Source of the DNA: CAZJQD01 sp964548165 [NCBI: uncultured bacterium]
GTDB lineage: Bacteria; UBA8481
DNA: 64,000 nt
Direction: 5' to 3'
Assembly (NCBI GenBank): GCA_964548165.1
Contig: CAZJQD010000019.1
Location: 6,328 to 70,327, forward strand
Below are positions 1 through 8,523 of this stretch, in pieces. The position numbers and the translations under genes are program-made. Each line of letters opens with the position of its first letter. The stretch's first letter is position 1. Under the pieces are notes generated by a model, which had not been told where the DNA came from, made no database searches, and worked only from the letters and a program-made list of their open reading frames with translations.

Positions 1-996
1 CGCCGCGTCGACGTCATCGACCTCCAGGCCAACCGCTTCACGTCCGCCTACTTCGTCGACATCACCGCCGGCACGGAGGCCATCCCCGTCGACCTCTTCG
101 CCACGCTCGACGAGGAACTCGAGGAGAAGACCAGGCAGAGCGGCCGCGAGACGCTCATACATCCCTGGGTGCTCACCTTCGAGCGCATCTTCCGGGATAC
201 CCGCTTCCTCGAGGATATCCGCATGCTCCTGGCCACGCTCAAGGAGGCCTATGGACGGGAGGTGGACGTGGAGTTCGCGGCGAATTTCCGCGAGGACGGG
301 AGCTACACTCTCAACCTCCTGCAGTGCCGCCCGCTCCAGGTACGCGTCATGGCCCTCCCGGGTGCCCGCTCGATACCTCCGCCTTCCGAGGACGGAATCG
401 TGATGAAGGCGCACGGCGCCGTGATCGGCCGGTCGCGCATCATGCCGATCGATCGCATCCTCTTCGTCGTCCCTTCCGCTTACGGACACCTTCCGGAGCA
501 GGAGCGCTACGCCGTCGCCAGGCTCATCGGCCGGCTCACGCACGTTCACTCCGAGCGATCGACGATGCTCATTGGACCCGGCCGCTGGGGAACCCACATG
601 CCTTCGCTCGGCGTACCCGTCTCGTTCGCGGAGATCAACACGGTCGGGGTCGTCTGTGAGATCGACACGATGCACGAGGGTCTCGTCCCCGACCTCTCGC
701 TGGGCACCCACTTCTTCAACGAGATGGTGGAGCAGGACATGGTCTACATGGCATTCTTCAAGTCGAAGACCGGGAACGTGCTCGACGAGCGAAGCCTCAT
801 GGAGGCGCCGAACCGCCTCGCGGAAGTTCTCCCGGACGAATCCGGCTGGCGGGACGTGGTGCGCTGGATCGATACCGATGACCTCGGTCCCGGCCAGTCG
901 TTCTACCTCAACGCCGATGCCCTCCAGCAGGTGGCCACCCTCTACCGGGCCTCCTCCACGCCCCCGCGCTCCACTCGCCCCCGCCCCTCCAACTAG
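1..996 (+). CDS. PEP/pyruvate-binding domain protein, C-terminal part (5' truncated)
   Basis: The reading frame is open from the first base and ends at TAG 994-996, leaving 331 visible residues; the start lies upstream of the window. The segment 'LNLLQCRPLQ' is typical of the end of the ATP-grasp PEP/pyruvate-binding domain of PEP synthase and PPDK relatives. The following part, with 'IGPGRWGT' and 'LGTHFFNEMVE', matches the C-terminal region of large PEP/pyruvate-binding proteins that lack the usual PEP-utilising barrel. A role in phosphotransfer between ATP and pyruvate or a similar acceptor is inferred; the substrate is unknown. It is separate from the complete ppdK further along. A Pro/Arg/Thr-rich tail closes the protein. 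Confidence 0.75.
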   Translation, partial: RRVDVIDLQANRFTSAYFVDITAGTEAIPVDLFATLDEELEEKTRQSGRETLIHPWVLTFERIFRDTRFLEDIRMLLATLKEAYGREVDVEFAANFREDGSYTLNLLQCRPLQVRVMALPGARSIPPPSEDGIVMKAHGAVIGRSRIMPIDRILFVVPSAYGHLPEQERYAVARLIGRLTHVHSERSTMLIGPGRWGTHMPSLGVPVSFAEINTVGVVCEIDTMHEGLVPDLSLGTHFFNEMVEQDMVYMAFFKSKTGNVLDERSLMEAPNRLAEVLPDESGWRDVVRWIDTDDLGPGQSFYLNADALQQVATLYRASSTPPRSTRPRPSN

Positions 997-1045
997 CATC
1001 ACCCACGGTTCAGCCGGCCCCCTGTCGCTCGCAAGCAATTCACTC

Positions 1046-1074
1046 TTGTAAGCGCTTACCCTGCCTCTTATATT
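1046..1074 (+). promoter_or_regulatory. Promoter with overlapping LacI-family operator
   Basis: A -35-like TTGTAA (1046-1051) and a -10-like TATATT (1069-1074) are separated by exactly 17 nt. The -35 box is embedded in a 12-bp perfect palindrome with a central CG, GTAAGCGCTTAC (1048-1059), which matches the LacI/CcpA (cre-like) operator pattern. The predicted transcription start falls at or next to ATG 1081, and no Shine-Dalgarno sequence precedes that ATG, so the mRNA is probably leaderless and repressible by a sugar-responsive LacI-type regulator. That regulator is not encoded in the window. Confidence 0.65.
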
Positions 1075-1080
1075 CCGTAC

Positions 1081-3390
1081 ATGAGCCCTACCCGCCCCGC
1101 GTCACGCGCTCGCCTTTCCACGCTCCTCGCCCTCATCGTGCTCCTGGTCGGTTGTGGGAGCTCCAACCTGCCCGCCCAGGACCTTGCGCCCTGGTTCGTG
1201 GCCGCGAGTTCATCCACGAGCGAGAGCCGGTACTTGACCGGGGAGTTCGCGTTCGACGGCGACCTCAAGTCGCGCTGGGCATCCGCCTTCCAGGATAACC
1301 AGGTGCTGATCGGCACGCTCGCCGTGCCCGCCGCGATCGACCGGATCGAGCTCACCTGGGAGTCTGCCTGCGCCACCGACTACGACGTCGCTCTCTCCGA
1401 GGACGGGACCACCTGGACGACCGTGGCCGCCCGGCGCGGCGCTCCCGGCGGCCTCGATACGATCACCCTGCCCAATCCCATCCTGGCCCGGCATGTCCGC
1501 GTCCACGCCATCAAGCGCAAGACCGAGTGGGGCAACTCGATCTTCGAGGTGCGCCTGCACGGAGCCCCGACCGGCCCGGCGCCGGCTCGCTCGCTCGCGG
1601 GTTTCGAGGCGCCGCCGACCGAGTGGGACAAGCGTTGCCGCGAGATTCGCGACCGCCTGATGGCCCAGGCCGCGGCTGACCCGAAGACGTCCGCCGGGAT
1701 GACCGACGACCAGTTCCTCGAGCTTGTCTCGCGCCGCGCTTTCGATTTCTTCTGGTACGAGACCAACCCCGAGAACGGGCTCACGATCGACCAGACTGAA
1801 AACTTCCGGTCCAGCGAGCGCCACCGCACGGCCTCCATCGCCAGCGTCGGGTACGCCCTCTCCGCCTACGTCATCGGCGCCAACCGCGGCTGGGTCACGC
1901 GCGACGAGGCCCGCGAGCGCATCCTCGTGACGCTGAAGTTCCTCGCCGGCGGTGGCACTCCGCATAATCGCGGCTTCTTCTACCACTTCCTCGACCTCTT
2001 CACCGGCAAGCCCGACGAGGGCACCGAGCTCTCGTCCATCGACTCCGCGCTCTTCCTCTCGGGCCTCATCACCGCCGTCGAGGAATTCCGATCGGATTCC
2101 GAGATCGCCACGATCGGCGACGAGCTCATCGAGCGCGTCGACTGGAAGTGGATGCTCAACGGTCACCCCCACTTCCCCGCACACGGCGTCGGCGCCAACG
2201 GCCAGTTCCTGAACTCGCGCTGGGGCTCCACGACCGAGGGCATGCTCTGCTACATCCTCGGCATCGGCGCTCCCACCCACGCCATGCCCGCCGAGGCCTG
2301 GAAGGCCTACGACCGGCATTCGGAGGAGTACAAGGGCTACCGCCTCGTCGTCGAGTACGGCGGGCAGTCGATCTTCCGGTTCCAATATCCCTGTCTCTGG
2401 TACGACTTCCGAAACCGCCACGACGGCGTGATGGACTACTTCGAGAATGGCATCGAGGCCACCCTGGCGATGCGCCAATACTGCCTTGATCTCTCGCCCT
2501 CCTTCCCCCGCTCCTACGGGCCCAGCCTCTGGGGACTCGGAGCCGCCAACGGTCCCCAGGACATCTACCGCATCTACGGCTTCCCTCCGGGCCGCCCCGA
2601 ATATGCCGCGGACGGCACCGTGGTCGTCTACGCGATCGCCGGCTCCCTGCCCTTCGTCCCCGAGCTTGCCATCCCGGCGCTCCGTTACCTCTACGACCAC
2701 CACCACGAGTCCTGGGGCAAGTACGGCTTCACGGATGCCGTCAACCCGCAGCTCGGGATCGTCACCGAGCGCGTCATCGGGCTTGACCAGGGCACCATGC
2801 TCATCGCCATCGAGAACTACCGCTCCGGGCTCGTCTGGGATCGCTTCATGCGTTCCCGTGTCGCCAAGAAGTTCTCAGCCGCCGTGGGTTGGACCATGAA
2901 ACCCGATCCGAACGCGCCGCATGCCCCCGTCAACCTGGCCGGGAGCTGGCAGTTGGCCACCAGTGACGCGGTCCAGAACGTGACCGCCGAGGGCTCCATC
3001 CCCGGCGCTCGAACCGTCATCGCGCCCGATCGATGGGATAACCAGGACACGGCGCTCGGCACCTGGGACGGGGTGGCCACGTACGCGCGCGCCTTCACCG
3101 TCGAGGACACCCGGCTCGCGGCCTGGCGAGGTGCCCCCCTCGTCTTCCATGCTGGCGGTATCGACGACATCGACGAGGTCTTCGTCAATGGACAATCCAT
3201 CGGCTCGACCACGGCCAGCGACGCCTGGAACAAGGAGCGCGTGTATGCGGTTCCGTCGGGCTTGCTCAAGCCGGGCCGCAATATCATCACCGTCCGCGTA
3301 AAGGATTCGGGTGGTTACGGCGGCCTCTGGCGGCGCCCCCTGAGGATCGGACCTCATATCCCCGCGGAGTTTCAGCCCATCCGGCGCTAA
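1081..3390 (+). CDS. Glycoamylase-like lipoprotein with discoidin-type N-terminal domain
   Basis: The 769-residue product starts with a lipoprotein signal (hydrophobic stretch, lipobox LVGC, Cys25), so it is probably membrane-anchored and outside the cytoplasm. Residues about 35-160 resemble an F5/8 type C (discoidin) carbohydrate-binding domain. Residues about 210-600 resemble the glycoamylase-like alpha/alpha-barrel family (PF10091), with 'RAFDFFWYETNP', 'GFFYHFLD' and 'SSIDSALFLSGL'. The last 150 residues look like a GH2-type jelly-roll sugar-binding domain. The family acts on glucans or other oligosaccharides; the exact substrate cannot be read here. The start is ATG 1081, directly downstream of the operator promoter, with no Shine-Dalgarno sequence. 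The sugar-type operator agrees with a carbohydrate role. Confidence 0.8.
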   Translation: MSPTRPASRARLSTLLALIVLLVGCGSSNLPAQDLAPWFVAASSSTSESRYLTGEFAFDGDLKSRWASAFQDNQVLIGTLAVPAAIDRIELTWESACATDYDVALSEDGTTWTTVAARRGAPGGLDTITLPNPILARHVRVHAIKRKTEWGNSIFEVRLHGAPTGPAPARSLAGFEAPPTEWDKRCREIRDRLMAQAAADPKTSAGMTDDQFLELVSRRAFDFFWYETNPENGLTIDQTENFRSSERHRTASIASVGYALSAYVIGANRGWVTRDEARERILVTLKFLAGGGTPHNRGFFYHFLDLFTGKPDEGTELSSIDSALFLSGLITAVEEFRSDSEIATIGDELIERVDWKWMLNGHPHFPAHGVGANGQFLNSRWGSTTEGMLCYILGIGAPTHAMPAEAWKAYDRHSEEYKGYRLVVEYGGQSIFRFQYPCLWYDFRNRHDGVMDYFENGIEATLAMRQYCLDLSPSFPRSYGPSLWGLGAANGPQDIYRIYGFPPGRPEYAADGTVVVYAIAGSLPFVPELAIPALRYLYDHHHESWGKYGFTDAVNPQLGIVTERVIGLDQGTMLIAIENYRSGLVWDRFMRSRVAKKFSAAVGWTMKPDPNAPHAPVNLAGSWQLATSDAVQNVTAEGSIPGARTVIAPDRWDNQDTALGTWDGVATYARAFTVEDTRLAAWRGAPLVFHAGGIDDIDEVFVNGQSIGSTTASDAWNKERVYAVPSGLLKPGRNIITVRVKDSGGYGGLWRRPLRIGPHIPAEFQPIRR

Positions 3391-3587
3391 TGCGAACCGG
3401 GAACATACCCATCGCTTCACATCATGGAGTCATGCTCGCCAAGGCGGAAATCCAGCACGCCGTAGGCGCCTGAACCAGGAATTTTTCGCTTTCGCGGGAA
3501 GGACGATTGGCATGGTTCCGGTGCGAATGAGATAGCGATGCAAAATCGCTGAAACCGGCTCGACGGGTTGCTTTTACGGATGTCGCG

Positions 3588-4025
3588 GTGCTATTAATGA
3601 TCATGGATTTGGCCACCGGATCGAAGGGCGACGGCCCTTCCATGATGTCCGCCTGTCCCGTCGATGGGCAGGGTGAGCCCTTGGAGGCCGAACGCCTCGG
3701 AGTCATCATCCGTCTCGATCGATCCCCGGATGGGAATCCGGACCGCGATCTCATCCACATAGCCGACGGCCAAGGAGGGCTTCTCATCTTACCCGTTTCT
3801 GGCGTCTGCCCCTGCCTCGATGCTCTCTTGAATATCGTCGGCCACCGCGTCAGCGAGCTCCCTGACTCCGTCCGGACCGTCTACGGCTATTGCCGCGACA
3901 ACCAATACAAGCTCTGCCCCCGCTTCCCCGCCCTCTGTACGCGCCCCGCCTACCTCGAGCACTTGCGCCAACACCTCGAGAAGAACCCCACCATCCGCGA
4001 TCTCCTGACCGACCTTCCCCTCTAG
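3588..4025 (+). CDS. Hypothetical protein, Cys-containing
   Basis: An open frame of 145 codons with no family I recognise. The start may be GTG 3588, ATG 3597 or ATG 3603; no strong Shine-Dalgarno sequence decides. The N-terminal half is acidic and polar ('RLDRSPDGNPDRDLIHIADGQ'). The C-terminal half has five cysteines, one CPC and three single ones plus one near 'YGYCRDNQYKLCPRF', which might bind a metal. It lies alone between the lipoprotein gene and a polypyrimidine tract. Codon usage in the C-terminal half looks genuine, with third-position C/G bias, while the 5' part is less biased. Confidence 0.5.
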   Translation: MLLMIMDLATGSKGDGPSMMSACPVDGQGEPLEAERLGVIIRLDRSPDGNPDRDLIHIADGQGGLLILPVSGVCPCLDALLNIVGHRVSELPDSVRTVYGYCRDNQYKLCPRFPALCTRPAYLEHLRQHLEKNPTIRDLLTDLPL

Positions 4026-4027
4026 GA

Positions 4028-4133
4028 CACTCCTCCTCTCCCCCCTGCTGTGCCCCTGTCTTCATCCATCCACTTTCCTCTTTGTTCCTTCATCCTTCCA
4101 TCTTCCTCCTTCCATCTTCTCCCTTCCTCCCCT
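4028..4133. repeat. Polypyrimidine tract
   Basis: About 105 nt made almost entirely of C and T on the + strand, with short near-repeats such as TTCCATCTTC occurring twice. It is non-coding and lies between the hypothetical gene and the molybdoenzyme operon. Confidence 0.6.
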
Positions 4134-4201
4134 AGATTTATCAGCCGTAGCGACGGTGTCGTAAAGCTTATCGCGCCGGCTCATGTTCCAGGAGGTCCTG
4201 C

Positions 4202-5038
4202 ATGCTACCCAATGTCCGGAACTACTACCGTCCCCGTGAGGTATCCGAGGCCGTCAAGCTCCTCGCCGCGTCGGACGCCCGCAATATCGTCCTGGGCGGT
4301 GGCACCAGCCTCGCGCTCTCCGCGGTTCCGGGCGTGGATGGGCTCGTCGACCTTCGCGACGTCGGTCTCAACCACCTCCGCGTCGAGAAGAACATCGTCG
4401 TCCTTGGCGCGAGGACCCGCCCGAACGATCTCATCCGCTTTGACGGCCTCCAGCTCGTGGCCGACGGCATCGTCGCCCAGGCCGCCGGCAACTACCTCGC
4501 GGAGGTCCAGCGCAACCGCGCCTCGCTCGGCGGCATCCTCATCACCTCCGCCGCCTGGGCCGACATCGCCACCGCGCTCCTCGCAACCGGCGGCGAGATC
4601 GTCGTCGCCACGCAGGAAGGCGACCAGACCCACACGGTCGACGCCTTCTTCAAGATTGGCCCCGGCAAGGTCGCCGGCCGCGCCGTCATCCGGGAGCTTC
4701 GTCTCCCGTCCGGAGGGCTCGGCGGCTACCAGAGAATCGCCAAGACCGAGACCGACGCCTCGATCGTCAGCGTCGCGGCCCGGATCGATATGGCGGGCGG
4801 CAAGGTCGCGACCGCGCGCGTCGCCGTCGGCGGCGTCGGCGCCGTGCCCGTCCGCCTCGACGCCGTAGAACAGCATCTCGTCGGCTCCCCGCTCACCGCG
4901 GCGGCCGCCGAGGCGGCATCCGCGAAGGTCGCGGTCGACCCGATCTCGGACTTCCGGGCGTCGGACGAGTATCGCCGGGATCTCACGCGCGTCCTCACCA
5001 GGCGCGTTCTGGAGGGGATTGCCGGGAAACAGGCCTGA
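4202..5038 (+). CDS. FAD-binding subunit of a xanthine-dehydrogenase-family molybdoenzyme
   Basis: The 278-residue protein has the FAD_binding_5 arrangement of CoxM/XdhB proteins: an N-terminal 'YYRPREVSEAVKLL', the FAD pyrophosphate loop 'LGGGTSLAL', and 'RNRASLGGILITS', which corresponds to the usual RN-x-ATIGGN motif but carries I in place of N. A CO dehydrogenase flavoprotein C-terminal domain follows. It passes electrons from the iron-sulfur subunits to NAD or another acceptor. ATG 4202 has a clear Shine-Dalgarno GGAGGT (4191-4196). It is the first gene of an operon with two iron-sulfur subunits and the Mo subunit. Substrate specificity is inferred only from the neighbouring deaminase. 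Confidence 0.88.
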   Translation: MLPNVRNYYRPREVSEAVKLLAASDARNIVLGGGTSLALSAVPGVDGLVDLRDVGLNHLRVEKNIVVLGARTRPNDLIRFDGLQLVADGIVAQAAGNYLAEVQRNRASLGGILITSAAWADIATALLATGGEIVVATQEGDQTHTVDAFFKIGPGKVAGRAVIRELRLPSGGLGGYQRIAKTETDASIVSVAARIDMAGGKVATARVAVGGVGAVPVRLDAVEQHLVGSPLTAAAAEAASAKVAVDPISDFRASDEYRRDLTRVLTRRVLEGIAGKQA

Positions 5039-5044
5039 GCCTCG

Positions 5045-5353
5045 GTGAAGGTCCTCTTCACCTTCAACGGCGAAGCTGCCGCGTGGGAGGCCCATCCCGG
5101 GGAGACGCTCTTCGAGGTTCTCAAGCGCGAAGGGCATTACATGACCAAGCGTGGATGCAGCACCGGCGACTGCGGTGTCTGCATCGTCACGATTGATGGA
5201 GAGAATGTCCACTCCTGCCAGGTCTTCGCGGGCAGCGTGGAAGGGCAGTCCGTCTGCAGCCTGGACGGCATAGTGTATCGGGATCGCAAGACGGGCGACG
5301 TGGTCGTGAAACCGGCCCCCGCCCGCTCAAATCCGCCTTCCGCCGGCGTCTGA
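5045..5353 (+). CDS. Half-size [2Fe-2S] protein of the molybdoenzyme operon
   Basis: The 102-residue product starts at GTG 5045, six bases after the FAD-subunit stop. It matches only the N-terminal plant-ferredoxin half of CoxS/XdhC-type small subunits, with all four cluster cysteines (RGCSTGDCGVC and HSCQ). The usual C-terminal helical domain with the second cluster is missing; instead a short Pro/Ala tail ends the protein at a normal TGA. It is a close paralogue of the next gene (MKVLFTFNG versus MKVSLTFNG). It may be an extra electron carrier or a remnant of a duplicated small subunit. Confidence 0.8.
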   Translation: MKVLFTFNGEAAAWEAHPGETLFEVLKREGHYMTKRGCSTGDCGVCIVTIDGENVHSCQVFAGSVEGQSVCSLDGIVYRDRKTGDVVVKPAPARSNPPSAGV

Positions 5354-5390
5354 CCACGCCGCGGATCGTGTGAAGAGGCAGGGAGAGATG

Positions 5391-5897
5391 ATGAAAGTAT
5401 CACTGACGTTCAACGGGAAACCGACGACCTGGGAAGTGCCCGCGGGCGAGGTGCTGATCGAGACGCTCCGGCGGCTCGGGTGGTACGGCACCAAGCGCGG
5501 GTGCAACACCGGCGATTGCGGCACCTGTACGGTCCGCATCGACGGCGACGCCGTCAACGCCTGCCAGGTCTTCACCGCCTCCCTGGAGGGCCAGTCTCTC
5601 CAGACGATCGAGGGCCTCTCCTCGCGTACCGAGGAAGGCGGCCTCCATCTCCACCCCGTCCAGGAACACTTCGTCAACGCGGCCGCCGTCCAGTGCGGCT
5701 TCTGCATCCCCGGCATGATCATGTCCGCTGTCGCTCTCCTCGAGACCAACCCGTCGCCGTCCCGGGACGAGGTCTGCCGCGCCCTCGACGGCAACCTCTG
5801 CCGCTGCACCGGCTACGTGAAGATATTCGACGCGGTCGACGCCGCCGCGAAAGCGGTCGCCTCCTCGGCGACCGCCCGGAAGGAGGTGGCCCGATGA
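5391..5897 (+). CDS. [2Fe-2S] small subunit of the molybdoenzyme (CoxS/XdhC type)
   Basis: This full-length small subunit (168 residues from ATG 5391; ATG 5388 and GTG 5370 are alternatives) binds two [2Fe-2S] clusters. The plant-type cluster motif RGCNTGDCGTC...NACQ is followed by the helical-domain motif CGFCIPG...NLCRCTGY. It relays electrons from the Mo centre to FAD. The sequence AGGGAGA lies just upstream of the tandem ATGs, and alignment with the half-size paralogue favours 5391. The stop overlaps the next start in an ATGA, which indicates translational coupling with the Mo subunit. Confidence 0.9.
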   Translation: MKVSLTFNGKPTTWEVPAGEVLIETLRRLGWYGTKRGCNTGDCGTCTVRIDGDAVNACQVFTASLEGQSLQTIEGLSSRTEEGGLHLHPVQEHFVNAAAVQCGFCIPGMIMSAVALLETNPSPSRDEVCRALDGNLCRCTGYVKIFDAVDAAAKAVASSATARKEVAR

Positions 5898-8332
5898 GCC
5901 ACTCGACGTTCCGCCCCGAGTTCCCGCCCGAGAAGGCCGAGCCGATCACGCTCGACCCGAAGACCTTCAAGCAGGTCAATCACAGCGTCGCCAAGGTCGA
6001 CGGCCCCGGCCTTGCCGCCGGTCGCCCCGCCTACGTCGACGACTTCACCCTCCCCCACATGCTCTTCGCCAAGATCCTCGCCTCGCCCCACGCCCACGCC
6101 CGCATCAAGGCCATCGACGTCACCGCGGCGGAGTCAATCCCCGGCGTCGTCTGCATCCTCGTGCCGCCGTCTCCGGTCACCATCACGGCCGGCAAGGAAG
6201 GCTCCGTCACCCACCGCGTCCCGCGCGTCACCCACACGACCGCGGGCCAGGGATACCCCGAGCCCTCCCCCTACGACTCTGTCCTCCTCGACTGCAAGGT
6301 TCGTTTCGTCGGCGACAAGGTCGCCGTCATCGCGGCCGAGGACGAGCGAACAGCGAGCGAAGCGGCGCGCAAGATCAAGGTCGAGTACGAAGTGCTCGAA
6401 CCCGTCTTCGACGCCGAGGCCACCATGGAGCCCGGGGCCCCGGTCATCCACGACCAGGCCGACTTCAGCGGCGTCATCGGTTCCGACGTCACGAAGAACA
6501 TCGCCTGCGAGCTCCTGGCCGAACTGCCGGACGCCAAGACCGTCGAGGCCGCCTTCAAGGAGTGCGACGTCGTCGTCGAGGGCCGATTCGACCTCGGCTA
6601 CGCCCAGCACTGCGCCATCGAGCCCCACTCGTCGATCTCGTACCTCGACGAGAACCACCGTCTCGTCGTCCGCACGACCACCCAGGTGCCGTGGCACGCC
6701 CGCCGCATCACAGCCCGCGTCCTGCAGATCCCCGAGCGTCAGGTCCGGATCATCAAGCCCCGGATCGGCGGCGGTTTCGGATCGAAGCAGGAGGTCATCC
6801 TCGAGTACATCGTCGGCGCGGTGACGCTCCGCACCGGCCGCCCCTGCCGCTTCGTCATGACGCGCAGCGAGGTTTTCGTCTTCTCCCGGACGCGCCACCC
6901 CTTCATCGTGAAGTACCGCATCGGCGCAAAGAAGGACGGCATGATCCACGCCATCGACATGGACGCCATCCAGAACACGGGCGCCTACGGCTCGCACGCC
7001 CTGACCGTCCTCTCCTGCGCCGGCTCCAAGTCCCTCCCGCTCTACAACAAGACCAAGGGTGTCCGCTTCCGCGGCCGCTCCGTCTACACCAACGGTCCCG
7101 TTGGTGGCGCCTACCGCGGCTATGGCGGAACCCAGGCGGCCTACGCCATCGAGGTCCTCGTCGACGAGATCGCCCGCAAGCTGGGCATGGACGCCTGCGA
7201 GATCCGGCTCAAGAACCACATCAAGGAGGGCGAGACGTCGCCCGTCTTCGCCGCGCTCGGCGAGGGCAAGGAAGGCACCGCCCAGACCCTCCGCTCCGTC
7301 AAGCTCGAGGCGTGCATCAAGGAAGGCATGAAGCGGATCGGCTGGGCCGAGAAGCGCGGCAAGAGAACGCGGAACGGCTCCAAGGTCCGCGGCATCGGCA
7401 TGTGCGCGCTCATGCAGGGCTCGGGAATTCCCGACATCGACATGGGCTCGGCCTTCATCAAGATGAACGAGGACGGTTCGTTCAACCTCCTGGTCGGCGC
7501 CACCGACCTCGGCACCGGTTCCGACACCATCTTCTCGCAGATCGCCTCCGAGGTCCTGACGGTGCCGCACCACAAGGTCATCGTCACCTCGTCCGACACC
7601 GACACGACACCCTTCGACGTCGGCGCCTACGCCAGCTCCACGACCTACATCACCGGCAACGCCGTCAAGCGCGCGGCCCAGAGGCTCCGCGACGAGATCA
7701 TCGCCATCGCCGCGGAGATGCTGACGTCCGACCCGAAGGACCTCGAGGCCCGCGACGGCTTCGTCGTCTCTAAGGACGGCAAGCGCAAGGCCAGCTTCGA
7801 GCAGATTGCGCTCCGCTCGCTCTACGGCCAGAACCAGCGCCAGCCCATGGCGCACGGATCCAATTTCTCCTCGGAGTCTCCTCCCCCGTTCGCCGCGCAC
7901 TTCGTCGAGATCGAGGTCGACACCGAGACCGGGTTCCTGGAGATCCTCAAGTACGTCGCCTGCTGCGACTGCGGCACGGCCATCCACCCGAAGCTGGCCG
8001 AGGGCCAGGTCGAGGGCGCCGTAGCCAACGGCATCTCGTACGCGCTCACCGAGCAATACATCTTCGACGAGAAGGGCCGCATGCTGAACAGCTCCTTCAG
8101 TGACTTCAAGATCTGCTCGACCCGCGATATCCCCCCGATCGAATCCTGGCTGGCTCCGTCCTACGAGCCCACCGGGCCGTTCGGCGCCAAGTCGGTCTCC
8201 GAGATCAACATCAACGGAGCCTGCCCGGCCATCGCCAACGCCCTCTACGACGCCTGTGGAATCACCCTCACGAGAATCCCCTTCACCCCCGAGGTCATCC
8301 TCAAGGCGCTGAAGGAACAGGCGAAGAAGTAA
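5894..8332 (+). CDS. Molybdopterin-binding catalytic subunit of a xanthine-dehydrogenase-family enzyme
   Basis: The 812-residue protein starts at ATG 5894, overlapping the previous stop (ATGA) and preceded by GGAGGTGG. The frame is open further upstream, but that extension is antiparallel noise. It contains the Ald_Xan_dh_C domain (about 30-150) and the large Mo-cofactor domain, with 'RIGGGFGSKQE' at the cofactor contact. The C-terminal 'GPFGAKSVSEININ' retains the catalytic Glu found in the family GVGE motif. It hydroxylates a purine, aldehyde or similar heterocycle. Next to an 8-oxoguanine-deaminase-like gene, a purine substrate is the most economical inference. Confidence 0.9.
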   Translation: MSHSTFRPEFPPEKAEPITLDPKTFKQVNHSVAKVDGPGLAAGRPAYVDDFTLPHMLFAKILASPHAHARIKAIDVTAAESIPGVVCILVPPSPVTITAGKEGSVTHRVPRVTHTTAGQGYPEPSPYDSVLLDCKVRFVGDKVAVIAAEDERTASEAARKIKVEYEVLEPVFDAEATMEPGAPVIHDQADFSGVIGSDVTKNIACELLAELPDAKTVEAAFKECDVVVEGRFDLGYAQHCAIEPHSSISYLDENHRLVVRTTTQVPWHARRITARVLQIPERQVRIIKPRIGGGFGSKQEVILEYIVGAVTLRTGRPCRFVMTRSEVFVFSRTRHPFIVKYRIGAKKDGMIHAIDMDAIQNTGAYGSHALTVLSCAGSKSLPLYNKTKGVRFRGRSVYTNGPVGGAYRGYGGTQAAYAIEVLVDEIARKLGMDACEIRLKNHIKEGETSPVFAALGEGKEGTAQTLRSVKLEACIKEGMKRIGWAEKRGKRTRNGSKVRGIGMCALMQGSGIPDIDMGSAFIKMNEDGSFNLLVGATDLGTGSDTIFSQIASEVLTVPHHKVIVTSSDTDTTPFDVGAYASSTTYITGNAVKRAAQRLRDEIIAIAAEMLTSDPKDLEARDGFVVSKDGKRKASFEQIALRSLYGQNQRQPMAHGSNFSSESPPPFAAHFVEIEVDTETGFLEILKYVACCDCGTAIHPKLAEGQVEGAVANGISYALTEQYIFDEKGRMLNSSFSDFKICSTRDIPPIESWLAPSYEPTGPFGAKSVSEININGACPAIANALYDACGITLTRIPFTPEVILKALKEQAKK

Positions 8333-8339
8333 GGCACTC

Positions 8340-8500
8340 ACCACAGAGGCACAGAGACACGGAGAACGTCAGGATCGAGGAAAGTATCAGGACCGGGCGC
8401 AGTCATGTCCGTCGATGTCCGATCGTCGCGGCGCCCCGTTGCGGAATTCGCTTTTCGTCCTCCGGTTTTGAGCTTCTCCGTGTCTCTGTGTCTCTGTGGT
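8340..8500. repeat. Paired 27-bp inverted repeat (element A1)
   Basis: The arms at 8340-8366 and 8474-8500 are reverse complements at 26 of 27 positions (ACCACAGAG[G/A]CACAGAG...) and flank about 107 bp. The whole gap 8333-8523 has no gene. The architecture matches the other paired elements at 53185-53337 and 61368-61484. No transposase lies near it. Confidence 0.75.
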
Positions 8501-8523
8501 TCAATTGACTTGCGAGGTCTGAC

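Noticed and set aside
1210-2706. Long minus-strand open frame opposite the glycoamylase-like gene
   Set aside because: It is an antisense shadow of a GC-rich gene, with low-complexity Asp/Glu/Gly-rich translation and no family similarity.
6134-8344. 736-codon minus-strand open frame opposite the Mo subunit
   Set aside because: High-GC coding strand produces a long antisense frame; the + strand protein has conserved motifs and this one has none.
8338-8523. Short peptides rich in HRDTE-type residues at the ends of the purine module gap
   Set aside because: They are translations of the CACAGAG inverted repeat and not real coding sequence.
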